A stretch of 64,000 nt of DNA from Virgibacillus proomii (GTDB lineage: Bacteria; Bacillota; Bacilli; Bacillales; Amphibacillaceae): assembly GCF_900162615.1 (NCBI RefSeq), contig NZ_FUFN01000010.1:1742149-1806148 (forward strand), read 5' to 3'. A program made the position numbers and the translations under genes. This document shows positions 33,877 through 43,246 of this stretch, one piece after another. Positions within the stretch are counted from its first letter, which is position 1; each line of letters opens with the position of its first letter. A model generated the notes under the pieces. That model did no database searches and had not been told where the DNA came from. It saw only the letters and a program-made list of their open reading frames with translations.

Positions 33877-34449
33877 ATGAAACGACCAAAAGCTGAACGT
33901 CAGCGCTTATTAAAAGAAACAATTGAAAAAACACCATTTATTACGGATGAAGAGTTGGCAAAGCAATTTGATGTAAGCATTCAAACGATTCGATTAGATC
34001 GGATGGAGCTGTCTATTCCAGAATTACGCCAGCGGATTAAATCGGTTGCAACAGACCAATGGAATGAAATGGTTAAATCGTTGCCGCTTGAAGAAGTAAT
34101 TGGTGAAGTAATTGATCTGGAATTAGACAAGCGAGCTATTTCCATTTTGGATATTCGTCATGAGCATGTGTTTTCTCGTAATAAGATTGCTCGAGGTCAT
34201 CATTTGTTTGCTCAGGCTAATTCATTAGCAGTGGCAGTGTTAAATGATGAGTTAGCACTCACTGCAAAATCGGAATTGAAATTTACAAGACAAGTAAAAG
34301 AAGGCGAGCGAGTAATAGCTAAAGCAATAGTTAAAGGAAAAGAAAAAGGATTAACAATGGTCCATGTTAACAGCTATGTCGAGAATGAATTGGTATTTAC
34401 TGGAGTCTTTCATATGTATCAATCGAATCAGCATAAAGGAGTAAATTAA
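33877..34449 (+). CDS. fapR: malonyl-CoA-responsive fatty acid repressor FapR
   Basis: FapR represses fatty acid and phospholipid genes and is released by malonyl-CoA. The 190-residue protein has an N-terminal HTH (TDEELAKQFDVSIQTIRLDRMELSIPELR) and a C-terminal hot-dog domain with VFSRNKIARGHHLFAQANSLA. The ATG at 33877 after GGATGGTG matches the usual length of about 188; an in-frame ATG at 33832 with GGGGTGG would add 15 residues. plsX follows with no gap. Confidence 0.94.
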   Translation: MKRPKAERQRLLKETIEKTPFITDEELAKQFDVSIQTIRLDRMELSIPELRQRIKSVATDQWNEMVKSLPLEEVIGEVIDLELDKRAISILDIRHEHVFSRNKIARGHHLFAQANSLAVAVLNDELALTAKSELKFTRQVKEGERVIAKAIVKGKEKGLTMVHVNSYVENELVFTGVFHMYQSNQHKGVN

Positions 34450-35457
34450 ATGAGAATAGCGATAGATGCGATGGGAGGAGATCATGCGCCAAAAGCAACT
34501 GTCCTTGGTGCGATGAAGGCTGTCTCGGAAATAAAAGATTTACATATTACATTGGTTGGACGGGAACAAGAAATAAAAAAATATTTGACAGACGATAAGC
34601 GAATCGATATTTTACATACTAATGAAATTATTACAAGTGATGATGAGCCAGTACGTGCAGTACGACGAAAAAAAGATTCCTCTATGGTTTTAATGGCTAA
34701 GGAGGTTAAAGAAGGCAAGGCTGATGCTTGTATATCAGCTGGAAACACAGGGGCATTAATGAGTGCTGGATTATTTATCGTTGGACGGATTACCGGAATT
34801 GACCGTCCCGCATTAAGCCCGACGTTACCGACACTAGACGGCCAAGGATTTTTGTTTTTAGATGTAGGAGCAAATGTCGATGCACGACCTCAACATTTAC
34901 TACAATATGCACTAATGGGCTCTATCTATATGGAAAAGGTTCGTTCGATTTCACGTCCAAGGGTCGGTCTTTTAAATGTTGGAACAGAAGATGGAAAAGG
35001 AAATGACCTTACTAAAAAAACATTTAAACTATTGCAAGAAGCACCGATTCATTTTGTCGGTAATGTTGAAGCGCGAGACATGTTAAAACGACAAGCAGAT
35101 GTTGTTGTAACAGACGGTTTTACTGGAAATGTTGCTCTAAAGACGATTGAGGGATCAGCAGGTGCGATATTTTCGATGCTAAAGGAAACATTTATGGTGT
35201 CTGTAAAAAGTAAACTCGCAGCTGGTTTATTAAAGAAAGATTTAGTAGCACTAAAAACCAAGCTCGACTACTCTGAATACGGTGGAGCAGGTTTATTTGG
35301 TTTACGAGCACCGGTGATTAAAGCTCATGGTTCGTCGGATGAACGAGCAATATACAATGCAGTAAAGCAAGCTCGGCACATGGTTGAATATCAAATTACA
35401 GAAACAATACAATCAACGATAGCGTCACTAGATATAAAGAAAGGGGAAACTACATGA
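34450..35457 (+). CDS. plsX: phosphate acyltransferase PlsX
   Basis: It converts acyl-ACP and phosphate to acyl-phosphate, the donor for PlsY in phosphatidic acid synthesis, and works at the membrane surface. The 335-residue protein starts MRIAIDAMGGDHAPKATV, a hallmark, and carries ISAGNTGALMSAG and DVGANVDARPQHLLQ. It directly follows fapR and overlaps fabD by 4 bases. Confidence 0.96.
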   Translation: MRIAIDAMGGDHAPKATVLGAMKAVSEIKDLHITLVGREQEIKKYLTDDKRIDILHTNEIITSDDEPVRAVRRKKDSSMVLMAKEVKEGKADACISAGNTGALMSAGLFIVGRITGIDRPALSPTLPTLDGQGFLFLDVGANVDARPQHLLQYALMGSIYMEKVRSISRPRVGLLNVGTEDGKGNDLTKKTFKLLQEAPIHFVGNVEARDMLKRQADVVVTDGFTGNVALKTIEGSAGAIFSMLKETFMVSVKSKLAAGLLKKDLVALKTKLDYSEYGGAGLFGLRAPVIKAHGSSDERAIYNAVKQARHMVEYQITETIQSTIASLDIKKGETT

Positions 35458-36392
35458 AAAGAGTAGCCTTTATGTTTCCTGGGCAAGGATCACAGTCTGT
35501 TGGGATGGGAAAAGAAATATACGATGCCTATCCAGTTGTAAAAGAGTTATTTCAAGAGGCCGATTCATTGTTAAAAACAGATTTAACTTCGATTATGTTT
35601 GCAGGACCGAAAGAGCGTTTAACGCAAACAGAGCATGCTCAACCTGCTCTACTATTAATGAGCACGGCTTTACATACATTGCTGATAAAAGCAAATGTAC
35701 AGCCAATCATGGCGGTTGGTCATAGTTTAGGAGAATATAGTGCTCTTGTTGCCTCGGGCGTTCTTTCTTTTGATGAAGCTCTTCCATTAGTAGCTGCACG
35801 AGGCAGATTAATGGAGAAGGCTTTTCCCAAAGGTCAAGGAACGATGGCGGCTGTCCTCGGATTAGATGAAGAGACCATTCAATTAGCATTGGAGCAAGTA
35901 ACAGACGAAATTGTCGACATTGCGAATCTTAACTGTCCAGGGCAAATTGTGATTTCCGGTTCTGTAAAAGGAATTGAACAAGCAACAGAGATGTTAAAAG
36001 CTAAAGGCGCTAAACGAGTTTTACCGTTAAATGTAAGTGGTCCATTTCATTCACGCTTAATGAAAACGGCAAATGAAGCTTTTGCTGAGTATTTAAATCA
36101 AGTGACACTTCATGATGCTTCCATACCAGTTTATGCGAATGTTTCTGCTGAGCCAGTGAGAGAGCATCATCAGATTAAGGATTTATTAATTAAACAATTA
36201 TATTCGCCTGTTCGTTTTGAACAGGCGGTTCGAAATATGATAGGGCAAAATGTGGATGCATTTGTCGAAGTAGGAAATGGCAAGGTATTATGCGGACTTG
36301 TTAAAAAGATCGATCGCAAAATAAAAACATTTTCCGTTCAGAATGTTGAGTCATTAAATGAATTTATTTCATGGTACAGGGAGGAAGCATGA
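35454..36392 (+). CDS. fabD: malonyl-CoA:ACP transacylase
   Basis: It loads malonyl groups onto ACP for chain elongation. The 312-residue protein starts VAFMFPGQGSQSVGMG and holds the nucleophile serine in AVGHSLGEYSALVA near residue 91, with a later SGPFHSRLM active-site histidine segment. ATG 35454 overlaps the plsX stop. Confidence 0.96.
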   Translation: MKRVAFMFPGQGSQSVGMGKEIYDAYPVVKELFQEADSLLKTDLTSIMFAGPKERLTQTEHAQPALLLMSTALHTLLIKANVQPIMAVGHSLGEYSALVASGVLSFDEALPLVAARGRLMEKAFPKGQGTMAAVLGLDEETIQLALEQVTDEIVDIANLNCPGQIVISGSVKGIEQATEMLKAKGAKRVLPLNVSGPFHSRLMKTANEAFAEYLNQVTLHDASIPVYANVSAEPVREHHQIKDLLIKQLYSPVRFEQAVRNMIGQNVDAFVEVGNGKVLCGLVKKIDRKIKTFSVQNVESLNEFISWYREEA

Positions 36393-37132
36393 TGCTAGAA
36401 GGAAAAAATGCATTAGTTACTGGAGCATCTCGTGGTATCGGTCGTGCTATTGCACTGGAGCTTGCCAAACAAGGTTCGAATGTAGCGGTAAATTATGCTG
36501 GAAATGAAAAAAAAGCAGAGGCTGTTGTCCAGGAGGTTGAAAAACTGGGATGTAAAGCCATAAAAATAAAAACCGATGTAGCTGATGAAGCAGCAGTAAA
36601 GATGATGGTGAAGGAAGTTATATCAGAATTTGGATCATTAGATATTCTCGTAAACAATGCAGGTATTACTAGAGATAATTTATTAATGCGTATGAAGGAA
36701 ACAGAGTTTGATGAAGTAATAAATACAAATTTAAAGGGCGTTTTCCTTTGCACAAAGGCCGTGACAAGACAGATGATGAAGCAGCGAGCAGGGAAAATTA
36801 TTAATGTTGCTTCGATCGTTGGGATAAGCGGAAATCCCGGTCAAGCAAATTATGTGGCTGCAAAAGCGGGAGTAATTGGTTTAACAAAAACAACTGCAAA
36901 GGAACTGGCATCAAGAAACATTCTTGTTAATGCTGTTGCACCAGGGTTTATTTCAACAGATATGACAGAAGCATTATCACAAGAACAGCAGGAAGAAATG
37001 TTAGCAATGATTCCGCTACAAAAATTAGGAGAGCCAGAAGATGTAGCAAAGGTCGTTCGTTTTCTAGCAAGTGATGATGCAAGTTATATTACTGGTCAAA
37101 CGATCCATATTGATGGTGGTATGGTTATGTAA
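36392..37132 (+). CDS. fabG: 3-oxoacyl-ACP reductase
   Basis: The NADPH reductase of type II fatty acid synthesis. The 246-residue SDR protein shows TGASRGIGRAIA, NNAGITRDNLLMRMK, and the catalytic Tyr-Lys in NYVAAKAG. ATG 36392 is preferred to 36389 and 36371 because GGGAGG is 7 bases away and the length equals that of the family. The start overlaps the fabD stop by one base. Confidence 0.95.
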   Translation: MLEGKNALVTGASRGIGRAIALELAKQGSNVAVNYAGNEKKAEAVVQEVEKLGCKAIKIKTDVADEAAVKMMVKEVISEFGSLDILVNNAGITRDNLLMRMKETEFDEVINTNLKGVFLCTKAVTRQMMKQRAGKIINVASIVGISGNPGQANYVAAKAGVIGLTKTTAKELASRNILVNAVAPGFISTDMTEALSQEQQEEMLAMIPLQKLGEPEDVAKVVRFLASDDASYITGQTIHIDGGMVM

Positions 37133-37174
37133 GCGAAAAATTGGATAATACTACTTGAAAGGAGGTGACGAGTC

Positions 37175-37411
37175 GTGGCAGATGTATTTGAGCGTGTGAA
37201 ATCAATTATTGTAGATCGTCTGGATGTGGATGAATCTAAGGTAACGATGGAAGCTTCTTTTAAAGAGGATCTAGAAGCGGATTCATTAGATGTAGTAGAG
37301 CTTGTGATGGAGCTTGAAGATGAATTTGATATGGAAATTGCTGATGAAGAAGCAGAAAAAATAAATACAGTGGGTGATGCTGTTAACTACATAGAAAAAA
37401 TACAGGGTTAA
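37175..37411 (+). CDS. acpP: acyl carrier protein
   Basis: The carrier of growing acyl chains. The 78-residue acidic protein has the phosphopantetheine serine in EADSLDVVELVMELE, near residue 37. It starts at GTG 37175 behind AAAGGAGGTGA, a very strong ribosome site, in keeping with its abundance. It ends the fab run. Confidence 0.96.
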   Translation: MADVFERVKSIIVDRLDVDESKVTMEASFKEDLEADSLDVVELVMELEDEFDMEIADEEAEKINTVGDAVNYIEKIQG

Positions 37412-37424
37412 CAGTAAGCAAAAG

Positions 37425-37455
37425 GAAAGTCTCGTGTCAACGAGGCTTTCTGTAT
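37425..37455 (+). terminator. hairpin between acpP and rnc
   Basis: GAAAGTCTCGT (37425-37435) pairs with ACGAGGCTTTC (37440-37450) with one G-T, followed by TGTATATTTT. Probably a partial terminator that lets acpP be made in excess over rnc. Confidence 0.6.
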
Positions 37456-37478
37456 ATTTTGAAATAGAGGTGCCATTG

Positions 37479-38174
37479 ATGAATGTTGAACAATTAGAAA
37501 AACAGTTGAATCTTCGCTTCCACAACCGCTCGTTAATTATACAAGCATTCACCCATTCATCTTATGTGAATGAGCATCGTGAAAAAGTAATTTCGGATAA
37601 TGAGAGATTGGAATTTTTAGGGGATGCTGTACTAGAATTAGGAGTTTCCCAATATTTATTTCGAACAAATGCACAAATGCCAGAAGGAGAAATGACCAAA
37701 TTACGTGCAGCAATCGTATGTGAACCATCGTTAGCCGGTTTTGCACGGAGTTTAAAATTTGGCAATTATCTTTTACTAGGAAAAGGCGAAGAGCAGACAG
37801 GCGGTCGTGATCGAGATACATTGTTAGCCGATGTTTTTGAAGCTTTTTTAGGAGCCTTATATTTAGACCAAGGTTTTGAGAGAACGATTCAATTTCTGGA
37901 ACGTCATGTATTTCCGAAAATTACAAATGGTGCTTTTTCGCATGCGATGGATTATAAAAGTCAATTACAGGAGTTAATTCAACAAGTAAAACACCAGTCG
38001 GTTGAGTATAAAATTGTAGAAGAGCGTGGTCCTTCTCATGATAAGGAATTTATGGCTAATGCATTAATTGAAGGAACAGTGTATGGATCAGGGGCTGGGA
38101 GAACAAAGAAAGAAGCCGAGCAACGCGCTGCCAAAGCCGCCATCGATAAATATAAACTAACGCATAATAAGTGA
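37479..38174 (+). CDS. rnc: ribonuclease III
   Basis: It cleaves double-stranded RNA, including rRNA precursors and, in B. subtilis, the SRP RNA precursor. The 231-residue protein has the catalytic signature NERLEFLGDAVLELG, the second acidic site in TLLADVFEAFLGALY, and a C-terminal dsRNA-binding domain (YKSQLQELIQQ onward). ATG 37479 after AGAGGTG is chosen; the open frame to 37434 includes the upstream hairpin. In B. subtilis smc follows closely, but here 1.5 kb separate them. Confidence 0.95.
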   Translation: MNVEQLEKQLNLRFHNRSLIIQAFTHSSYVNEHREKVISDNERLEFLGDAVLELGVSQYLFRTNAQMPEGEMTKLRAAIVCEPSLAGFARSLKFGNYLLLGKGEEQTGGRDRDTLLADVFEAFLGALYLDQGFERTIQFLERHVFPKITNGAFSHAMDYKSQLQELIQQVKHQSVEYKIVEERGPSHDKEFMANALIEGTVYGSGAGRTKKEAEQRAAKAAIDKYKLTHNK

Positions 38175-38176
38175 AC

Positions 38177-38203
38177 AGGCTGTATAAAAAGTACAGCCTT
38201 TTG
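38177..38203 (+). terminator. terminator after rnc
   Basis: AGGCTGTA pairs with TACAGCCT around a 7-base loop, followed by TTTGTA. Confidence 0.7.
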
Positions 38204-38227
38204 TATTACACGATTCGTTTGGTTGAC

Positions 38228-38356
38228 AGGACAAGGAAAGCTACTTGAATAGGCATCGCGATTTTTCAAGAACAAGGGAAGCTGCCAGCGATACATTGCG
38301 GTTTTTCATAGACAAGAAAAAATTTCGACAGCGATACATTGCGATTTTTTCATGGA
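38228..38356 (+). repeat. family D repeat, three tandem units
   Basis: Three units of 40-45 bp share the plan AGGACAAGGAAAGCT, then GACAGCGATACATTGCG or a variant, then ATTTTTCA. Related runs lie at 60948-61090 and inverted at 3555-3665. A 75-codon frame across it is not credible as a gene. Confidence 0.6.
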
Positions 38357-38374
38357 CGCATGCGAACTTAGCTT

Positions 38375-38490
38375 CGATCTATTGTTTCAAGAAAAAGCAC
38401 TTCTTGAATGAAGTTTCACTATATGTCGTCAGAAGTTCTGTCGTTTGTACGTTTCTAACCGGTTGCTTCTAGCTTTTGTTCCACTCACTG
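38375..38490 (+). repeat. 3' fragment of family A joined to family E
   Basis: GTTTCAAGAAAAAGCACTTC with TTGAATGAAGTTTCAC is the 3' hairpin and tail of an A element, followed by TATATG and then the E sequence CGTCAGAAGTTCTG. The junction is the same as at 10441-10447. Confidence 0.6.
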
Positions 38491-38599
38491 TTCGGAATCG
38501 AGCACTTATATGTGTAAAAGCTATCTGTCATAAAATAAATAGACCATAAACTCGTTCCTCCGTTAGCTGAAGGGAAACTTCCAAGAAGGAACAGTTCTC

Positions 38600-38780
38600 T
38601 TTATTCCGCATGTAAGGTGCCGTAAGACTCCCACTTCAAGAGCCTGAGTTGGTACAAAGGGCTCTAAGTGGTAGAAAACGGTACCTAAATGTCCGATTCG
38701 TTCAAGGGCCTTTAGGTCATACCATTAAGGTACTAACATTCCGTGTAAAAAGCATTCCATGAAATGAAGTTTCACTTTAT
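38600..38780 (+). repeat. family A element, long form
   Basis: TTTAT at 38600-38604 and 38776-38780 flank the element. P1 is GGTGCCGT with ACGGTACC; the long linker GGGCCTTTAGGTCATACC is present; the 3' hairpin ATTCCGTG...CATGGAAT has one mismatch-free G-T change. Its right end overlaps the stop codon of the DUF1128 gene. Confidence 0.8.
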
Positions 38781-38998
38781 TTGCGAATCGTCCGAAGTTC
38801 CTCTAGAAAAGCTTGTGTTTCTTGTACACTTAAATTTCCTTGTCGCTTGATCATATCATACATGGCTTTTAACTTATCATATTGTTTAAGATCATAATCA
38901 TCTGGATCCATAATTGTTCGATTGACAATGGATAAATGTTCAGCAATTTCATCTAATAGTATTTTAAAATTTTCCTCCGAAGACTGTTCTAAATTCAT
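38777..38998 (-). CDS. yfkK: DUF1128 (UPF0435) family protein
   Basis: A 73-residue soluble acidic and helical protein of unknown function, conserved in Bacillaceae (YfkK-like: LLDEIAEHLSIVNRTIMDPDDYD, YDKLKAMYDMIKRQGNLS, FLEELRTIRK). It starts at ATG 38998 behind AAAGGAG. It is not at this place in B. subtilis. Its TAA stop lies in the terminal TTTAT of a family A element, so the present C-terminus may have been set by that insertion. Confidence 0.82.
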   Translation of the reverse strand: MNLEQSSEENFKILLDEIAEHLSIVNRTIMDPDDYDLKQYDKLKAMYDMIKRQGNLSVQETQAFLEELRTIRK

Positions 38999-39017
38999 TG
39001 TTAACCACTCCTTTAGC

Positions 39018-39047
39018 TATATATCACGTCTAACCTTCTTTTGTGAA
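39018..39047 (-). promoter_or_regulatory. candidate promoter of the DUF1128 gene
   Basis: On the minus strand TTCACA (39047-39042) and TATATA (39023-39018) with an 18-base spacer, about 20 bases before the start codon. Confidence 0.4.
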
Positions 39048-39180
39048 AGCATTTATGATAAAATAAATGCGGTAAAAAACCGGTTTTTCAGTTGGAATGA
39101 TTATAACAATGGAGGATTGTAACTGCAACCCCTTATTATGTTCCTTACATACAGCTGATTGTTGATAACTAGTACTTCGA

Positions 39181-39339
39181 ATGTTAAAACATAAAATTTT
39201 GAATGTACAAGTTGATTTTGCTTGTGCCAAAAGCTTAACGCTAGCTACATCACCTTTAGAGGCTGTTCAAAATTTCCTTGAAAATGACACACTAAAACTC
39301 TTTGTCCGTTCGAATAAAAATGTTCGTGTGGAAGTTTAG
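39181..39339 (+). CDS. small open frame of 52 codons, doubtful
   Basis: An ATG-initiated frame reading MLKHKILNVQVDFACAKSLT and ending KNVRVEV. It has no ribosome site and no recognised relatives. The composition is protein-like (PLEAVQNFLENDTLKLF), so it could be the end of a lost gene. The rest of the 39048-39667 gap before smc holds no other supported feature; a clear smc promoter was not found. Confidence 0.2.
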   Translation: MLKHKILNVQVDFACAKSLTLATSPLEAVQNFLENDTLKLFVRSNKNVRVEV

Positions 39340-39667
39340 ATGATGTGGGTGGAATTTTTATTGATTGAAGAATAAGTTCAACGGGGCAGTAGCCTATTAC
39401 CGCTATGGCTAAGCTGTTTTTTAAGTTGGTTTTTAGTGAACCTAATTTAAATGCTCACCTTCTACTGTTTAACATTGCTTCGAACATCCCAGTCTTTGAA
39501 CACTAACTTGAAGATTGTTTGTAGCTAGTGTAGTAAAAGTTTTTAATGTATTGGTACAAGAATGGAATAGATTTTCGTTTTAAATTAGGATGGTTAAAGT
39601 AGAAATATAGATGGATACACCTCTACACTACCTTTTTTAATACGATAATAAATAGGAGAAATGTAGG

Positions 39668-42600
39668 ATGTATTTAAAAAGGCTAGAAAGTGTTGGCTTT
39701 AAATCTTTTGCCAAGCGAATAAATGTTGATTTTGTTCCAGGAGTTACCGCAGTGGTTGGACCAAACGGGAGCGGGAAAAGTAATATTACTGACGCCATCC
39801 GTTGGGTTCTCGGCGAACAATCTGCCAAGTCGCTTCGCGGTTCGAAAATGGAGGATATTATATTTCAAGGAAGTGATACACGCAAGCCATTAAATATGGC
39901 AGAAGTAACCCTAGTACTTGATAATCATGATCAGCTTCTTCCGTTAGATTATGAAGAGGTTAGTGTGACAAGACGTGTGTACCGGTCAGGAGCTAGTGAA
40001 TATTATATTAATAATCAATCTTGTCGTCTTAAAGATATTATTAACTTATTTATGGACTCTGGACTTGGTCGTGAAGCATTTTCGATTATCAGTCAAGGAA
40101 AAGTAGAAGAAATACTCAGCTCAAAAGCTGAAGAAAGAAGAACGATCTTTGAGGAAGCTGCCGGCGTTTTAAAATATAAACAGCGAAAGAAAAAGGCAGA
40201 ATATAAATTAGCTGAAACACAGGAAAATTTATACCGAGTTGAAGATATTATTCATGAGATTGAAAGCCAGCTGCAACCTTTAAAAGAACAAGCAGAAACA
40301 GCTAGAAATTATCGCTTATTAAAAGATCAATTAAGAGAAACAGAGATTGCTTATTTGCTTGCCGAAATCGAACAACTTCATGACAAATGGCAAGACTTGT
40401 TACAAGAGTTAAACCAGTTAAAACAAAAGGAACTGGAAATAAAGGCGTCGATGGAGCAAAAGGAAAGAGACCAAATTTCTGAACGCGATTTAATCGAACA
40501 GATGGACAAAGATTTAGAACAACTGCAAACAGAATTACTGGAAGTAACAAAAAACCTGGAAAAATATGAAGGTAAAAAACAGCTGTTTCTGGAAAGGTCT
40601 AAGCATTTTGCAGAGAATAAGGCAAAATTAGAAATACAAAAAGACAATACGTCTGTTCGAATTGGTAATTTGCATGAAGTATTAATTCAAGAAAAAAAAC
40701 AATTAACTGAATTACAATCTATCAAAAAAGCAACGGCTGAAACAGTAAAGCAATTAGAAACGAAATTAAACGTGGGTGAAGAAAACCTTGAGGAAACGAT
40801 TGAAGATCGAAAATCAGATTATATTGAGTATTTGAATCAGCAGGCAGCTAAGCGTAACGAGAAACAAACAATCGAAGAACGCTTACAGCAATTAGATACA
40901 AAATCAGAAGTTCAATCAGAAAAGTTTGCTGGTCTAATAACTGAAAGAAAAGCTTTACAAGAACAAGTAAATGAATTAGTACCACGCTTACAAGAGAAAA
41001 AGTCGTTGTGTAAAACGAAAGAGCAAACGATAAAATCGATCAAACAAGCATTAGAGCGTCATCGTTTGGAATTTCAACGTGCACAAAAGAAATTGTATCA
41101 AGGCTATCAATACATTGAAAAAATTAAGTCAAAAAAAGAAATGCTAGAAGAAATGAAAGAGGATTTCCAAGGCTTTTTTCAAGGAGTTAAGGCGGTTTTA
41201 AAGGCTAAAAAAGAGCAGAAGATCACTAATATTTATGGTGCAGTTATTGAACTGATGGATGTGCCAAATCCTTATATTACAGCGATGGAAACAGTACTTG
41301 GCGGACAAGCGCAATATATTGTTGTAAAAGATGACCAATCAGCTAGAGAATCTATTGCTTGGCTGAAAAAAACCAACAGCGGTCGCGCTACGTTTTTACC
41401 ACTTGCTTCCATTCAGGAACGTTTTGTTCCTGAGAATGTGAAAGAAAAGCTAAAGGATCATGCTGGATTTGTTGGGATTGCTGCGGAATTAATTCATACA
41501 GATCCCCATTATCGTCGAGCCATCAATCATTTAATGGGGCACGTTGTGATCGCTAAAACGTTAAAAGATGCAAATGAGTTGGCAAGGCTATCAGCAAGGC
41601 GTTATCGAATTGTCACATTGGATGGTGACGTTGTAAATCCAGGTGGATCTATGTCTGGTGGAGCTAAAAAGAAAGTGAATCAGTCGTTGTTTACACGGGA
41701 GAAAGAGCTGGAAGAAATGACAGCAAAGCTTAAGACGTTCGAAACCCAAATATTGGACTTTGAGCATAATGTTCGTAAACAAAAAGATAAGATTGAGGAA
41801 TTGGAAAACCAATTAGCAGTAGAGGAACAGGCTTTAGAAGTTGAACAACGAAACATGCAAAGCATAGAAACGAATCATCGTGAGCTGGAAATGAAACTGC
41901 GAGCATTAAATGATCAATTAAAAATATATGATCAAGATAAGCAACAATTTAACGAAGACAAACAGCAACTAGTAAACCGACAAGCTGAACTTACTGACGA
42001 ATTAGACCTGCTAGCTAAACAGGCGAAGCAGATTGAACAGGAGATCACCCGTTTAACAGAACAACAGACTGAACTAAAAGAGAACAAACAAAAACTGCAA
42101 GAAGAGTTGCATCGACACCAGGTTCTTCTAGCAGAACAAGATGAGCGTGTTAAGTATCAGCGAGAAAGAACAAAGCAGGTCCAAGAACAATTATCCGAGT
42201 TACAACATGAATATGATGCATATGCAAAAGAATGGAAAAACCTTGTTGAATTTCAAGATTCCAATGAAACGGAGGATGACATTGATCGTTCCATTCAAGA
42301 ACAGACGGAAGCAAAACAACAAATTATTGCCAAACTAGAGCAACTTCGTACGAAACGTACGGTTCGCACTAAGCAGTTACAGGAAAAAGAACAGGAAATG
42401 AAACAAGTTAGCCAAGAGCACGAAATGCTTAAACTAGCGATTCAACAAAAAGAGGTACAAGCAAATCGGATTGATGTCGAGCTAGAAAATTTATTAAATC
42501 ACTTACAAGAAGAATATACGATTACGTTTGAAAAAGCACAAAACACGTTTGAGAAAGCACAGGATAAACAGAAAGCACAAGCAACCGTTAAACAGTTGAA

Positions 42601-43234
42601 ACGACAAATCGAGCAACTAGGTACGGTTAACCTTGGTGCCATTGATGAATATGAGCGCGTTAATGAGCGCTATTCCTTTCTAAAAGAACAGCAAGCAGAT
42701 TTAGTCGAAGCAAAACAGACTCTCTATACAGTCATTGGTGAAATGGATGAGGAAATGAAGCGCCAATTTAGCGACACCTTTTCACAAATAAAGGTTGCAT
42801 TTACTGATGTGTTTCAGCAGTTGTTTGGTGGAGGACATGCAGAATTGAAATTAACGGATCCGAAAAACCTATTGAATACAGGAGTCGAAATTGTTGCTCA
42901 ACCTCCTGGAAAAAAGTTGCAGCATTTAGGGCTTCTTTCAGGTGGAGAACGAGCATTAACTGCTATAGCTTTGTTATTTGCTATTCTGCGAGTTCGCCCT
43001 GTTCCGTTTTGTGTGCTAGACGAAGTGGAAGCAGCACTAGACGAAGCGAATGTATCCCGTTTTGCAAAATATATAAAGCTTTTTAGTAAAAACACACAGT
43101 TTATTGTAATTACCCACCGAAAAGGTACAATGGAAGAAGCAGATGTATTGTATGGAGTTACCATGCAGGAATCAGGTGTTTCACGACTTGTTTCTGTACG
43201 CTTGGAAGATACGAAAGATTTAGTTCAGCAATAG
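39668..43234 (+). CDS. smc: chromosome segregation protein SMC
   Basis: The ATPase of the SMC-ScpAB condensin, which compacts and segregates the chromosome. The 1188-residue protein has Walker A VVGPNGSGKSNITDAIRWVLG at the N-terminus, long coiled coils at about 165-500 and 680-1000, a hinge domain between (PYITAMETVLGGQAQYIVV, GGSMSGGAKKK), and the C-terminal signature LLSGGERALTAIALLF with Walker B PFCVLDEVEAALDEAN. ftsY and ffh follow, linking segregation and membrane targeting genes. Confidence 0.97.
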   Translation: MYLKRLESVGFKSFAKRINVDFVPGVTAVVGPNGSGKSNITDAIRWVLGEQSAKSLRGSKMEDIIFQGSDTRKPLNMAEVTLVLDNHDQLLPLDYEEVSVTRRVYRSGASEYYINNQSCRLKDIINLFMDSGLGREAFSIISQGKVEEILSSKAEERRTIFEEAAGVLKYKQRKKKAEYKLAETQENLYRVEDIIHEIESQLQPLKEQAETARNYRLLKDQLRETEIAYLLAEIEQLHDKWQDLLQELNQLKQKELEIKASMEQKERDQISERDLIEQMDKDLEQLQTELLEVTKNLEKYEGKKQLFLERSKHFAENKAKLEIQKDNTSVRIGNLHEVLIQEKKQLTELQSIKKATAETVKQLETKLNVGEENLEETIEDRKSDYIEYLNQQAAKRNEKQTIEERLQQLDTKSEVQSEKFAGLITERKALQEQVNELVPRLQEKKSLCKTKEQTIKSIKQALERHRLEFQRAQKKLYQGYQYIEKIKSKKEMLEEMKEDFQGFFQGVKAVLKAKKEQKITNIYGAVIELMDVPNPYITAMETVLGGQAQYIVVKDDQSARESIAWLKKTNSGRATFLPLASIQERFVPENVKEKLKDHAGFVGIAAELIHTDPHYRRAINHLMGHVVIAKTLKDANELARLSARRYRIVTLDGDVVNPGGSMSGGAKKKVNQSLFTREKELEEMTAKLKTFETQILDFEHNVRKQKDKIEELENQLAVEEQALEVEQRNMQSIETNHRELEMKLRALNDQLKIYDQDKQQFNEDKQQLVNRQAELTDELDLLAKQAKQIEQEITRLTEQQTELKENKQKLQEELHRHQVLLAEQDERVKYQRERTKQVQEQLSELQHEYDAYAKEWKNLVEFQDSNETEDDIDRSIQEQTEAKQQIIAKLEQLRTKRTVRTKQLQEKEQEMKQVSQEHEMLKLAIQQKEVQANRIDVELENLLNHLQEEYTITFEKAQNTFEKAQDKQKAQATVKQLKRQIEQLGTVNLGAIDEYERVNERYSFLKEQQADLVEAKQTLYTVIGEMDEEMKRQFSDTFSQIKVAFTDVFQQLFGGGHAELKLTDPKNLLNTGVEIVAQPPGKKLQHLGLLSGGERALTAIALLFAILRVRPVPFCVLDEVEAALDEANVSRFAKYIKLFSKNTQFIVITHRKGTMEEADVLYGVTMQESGVSRLVSVRLEDTKDLVQQ

Positions 43235-43246
43235 GAGGCGATGATG

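Noticed and set aside
38245..38472. 75-codon open frame on the plus strand
   Set aside because: It covers family D, an A fragment and family E, with no start signal.
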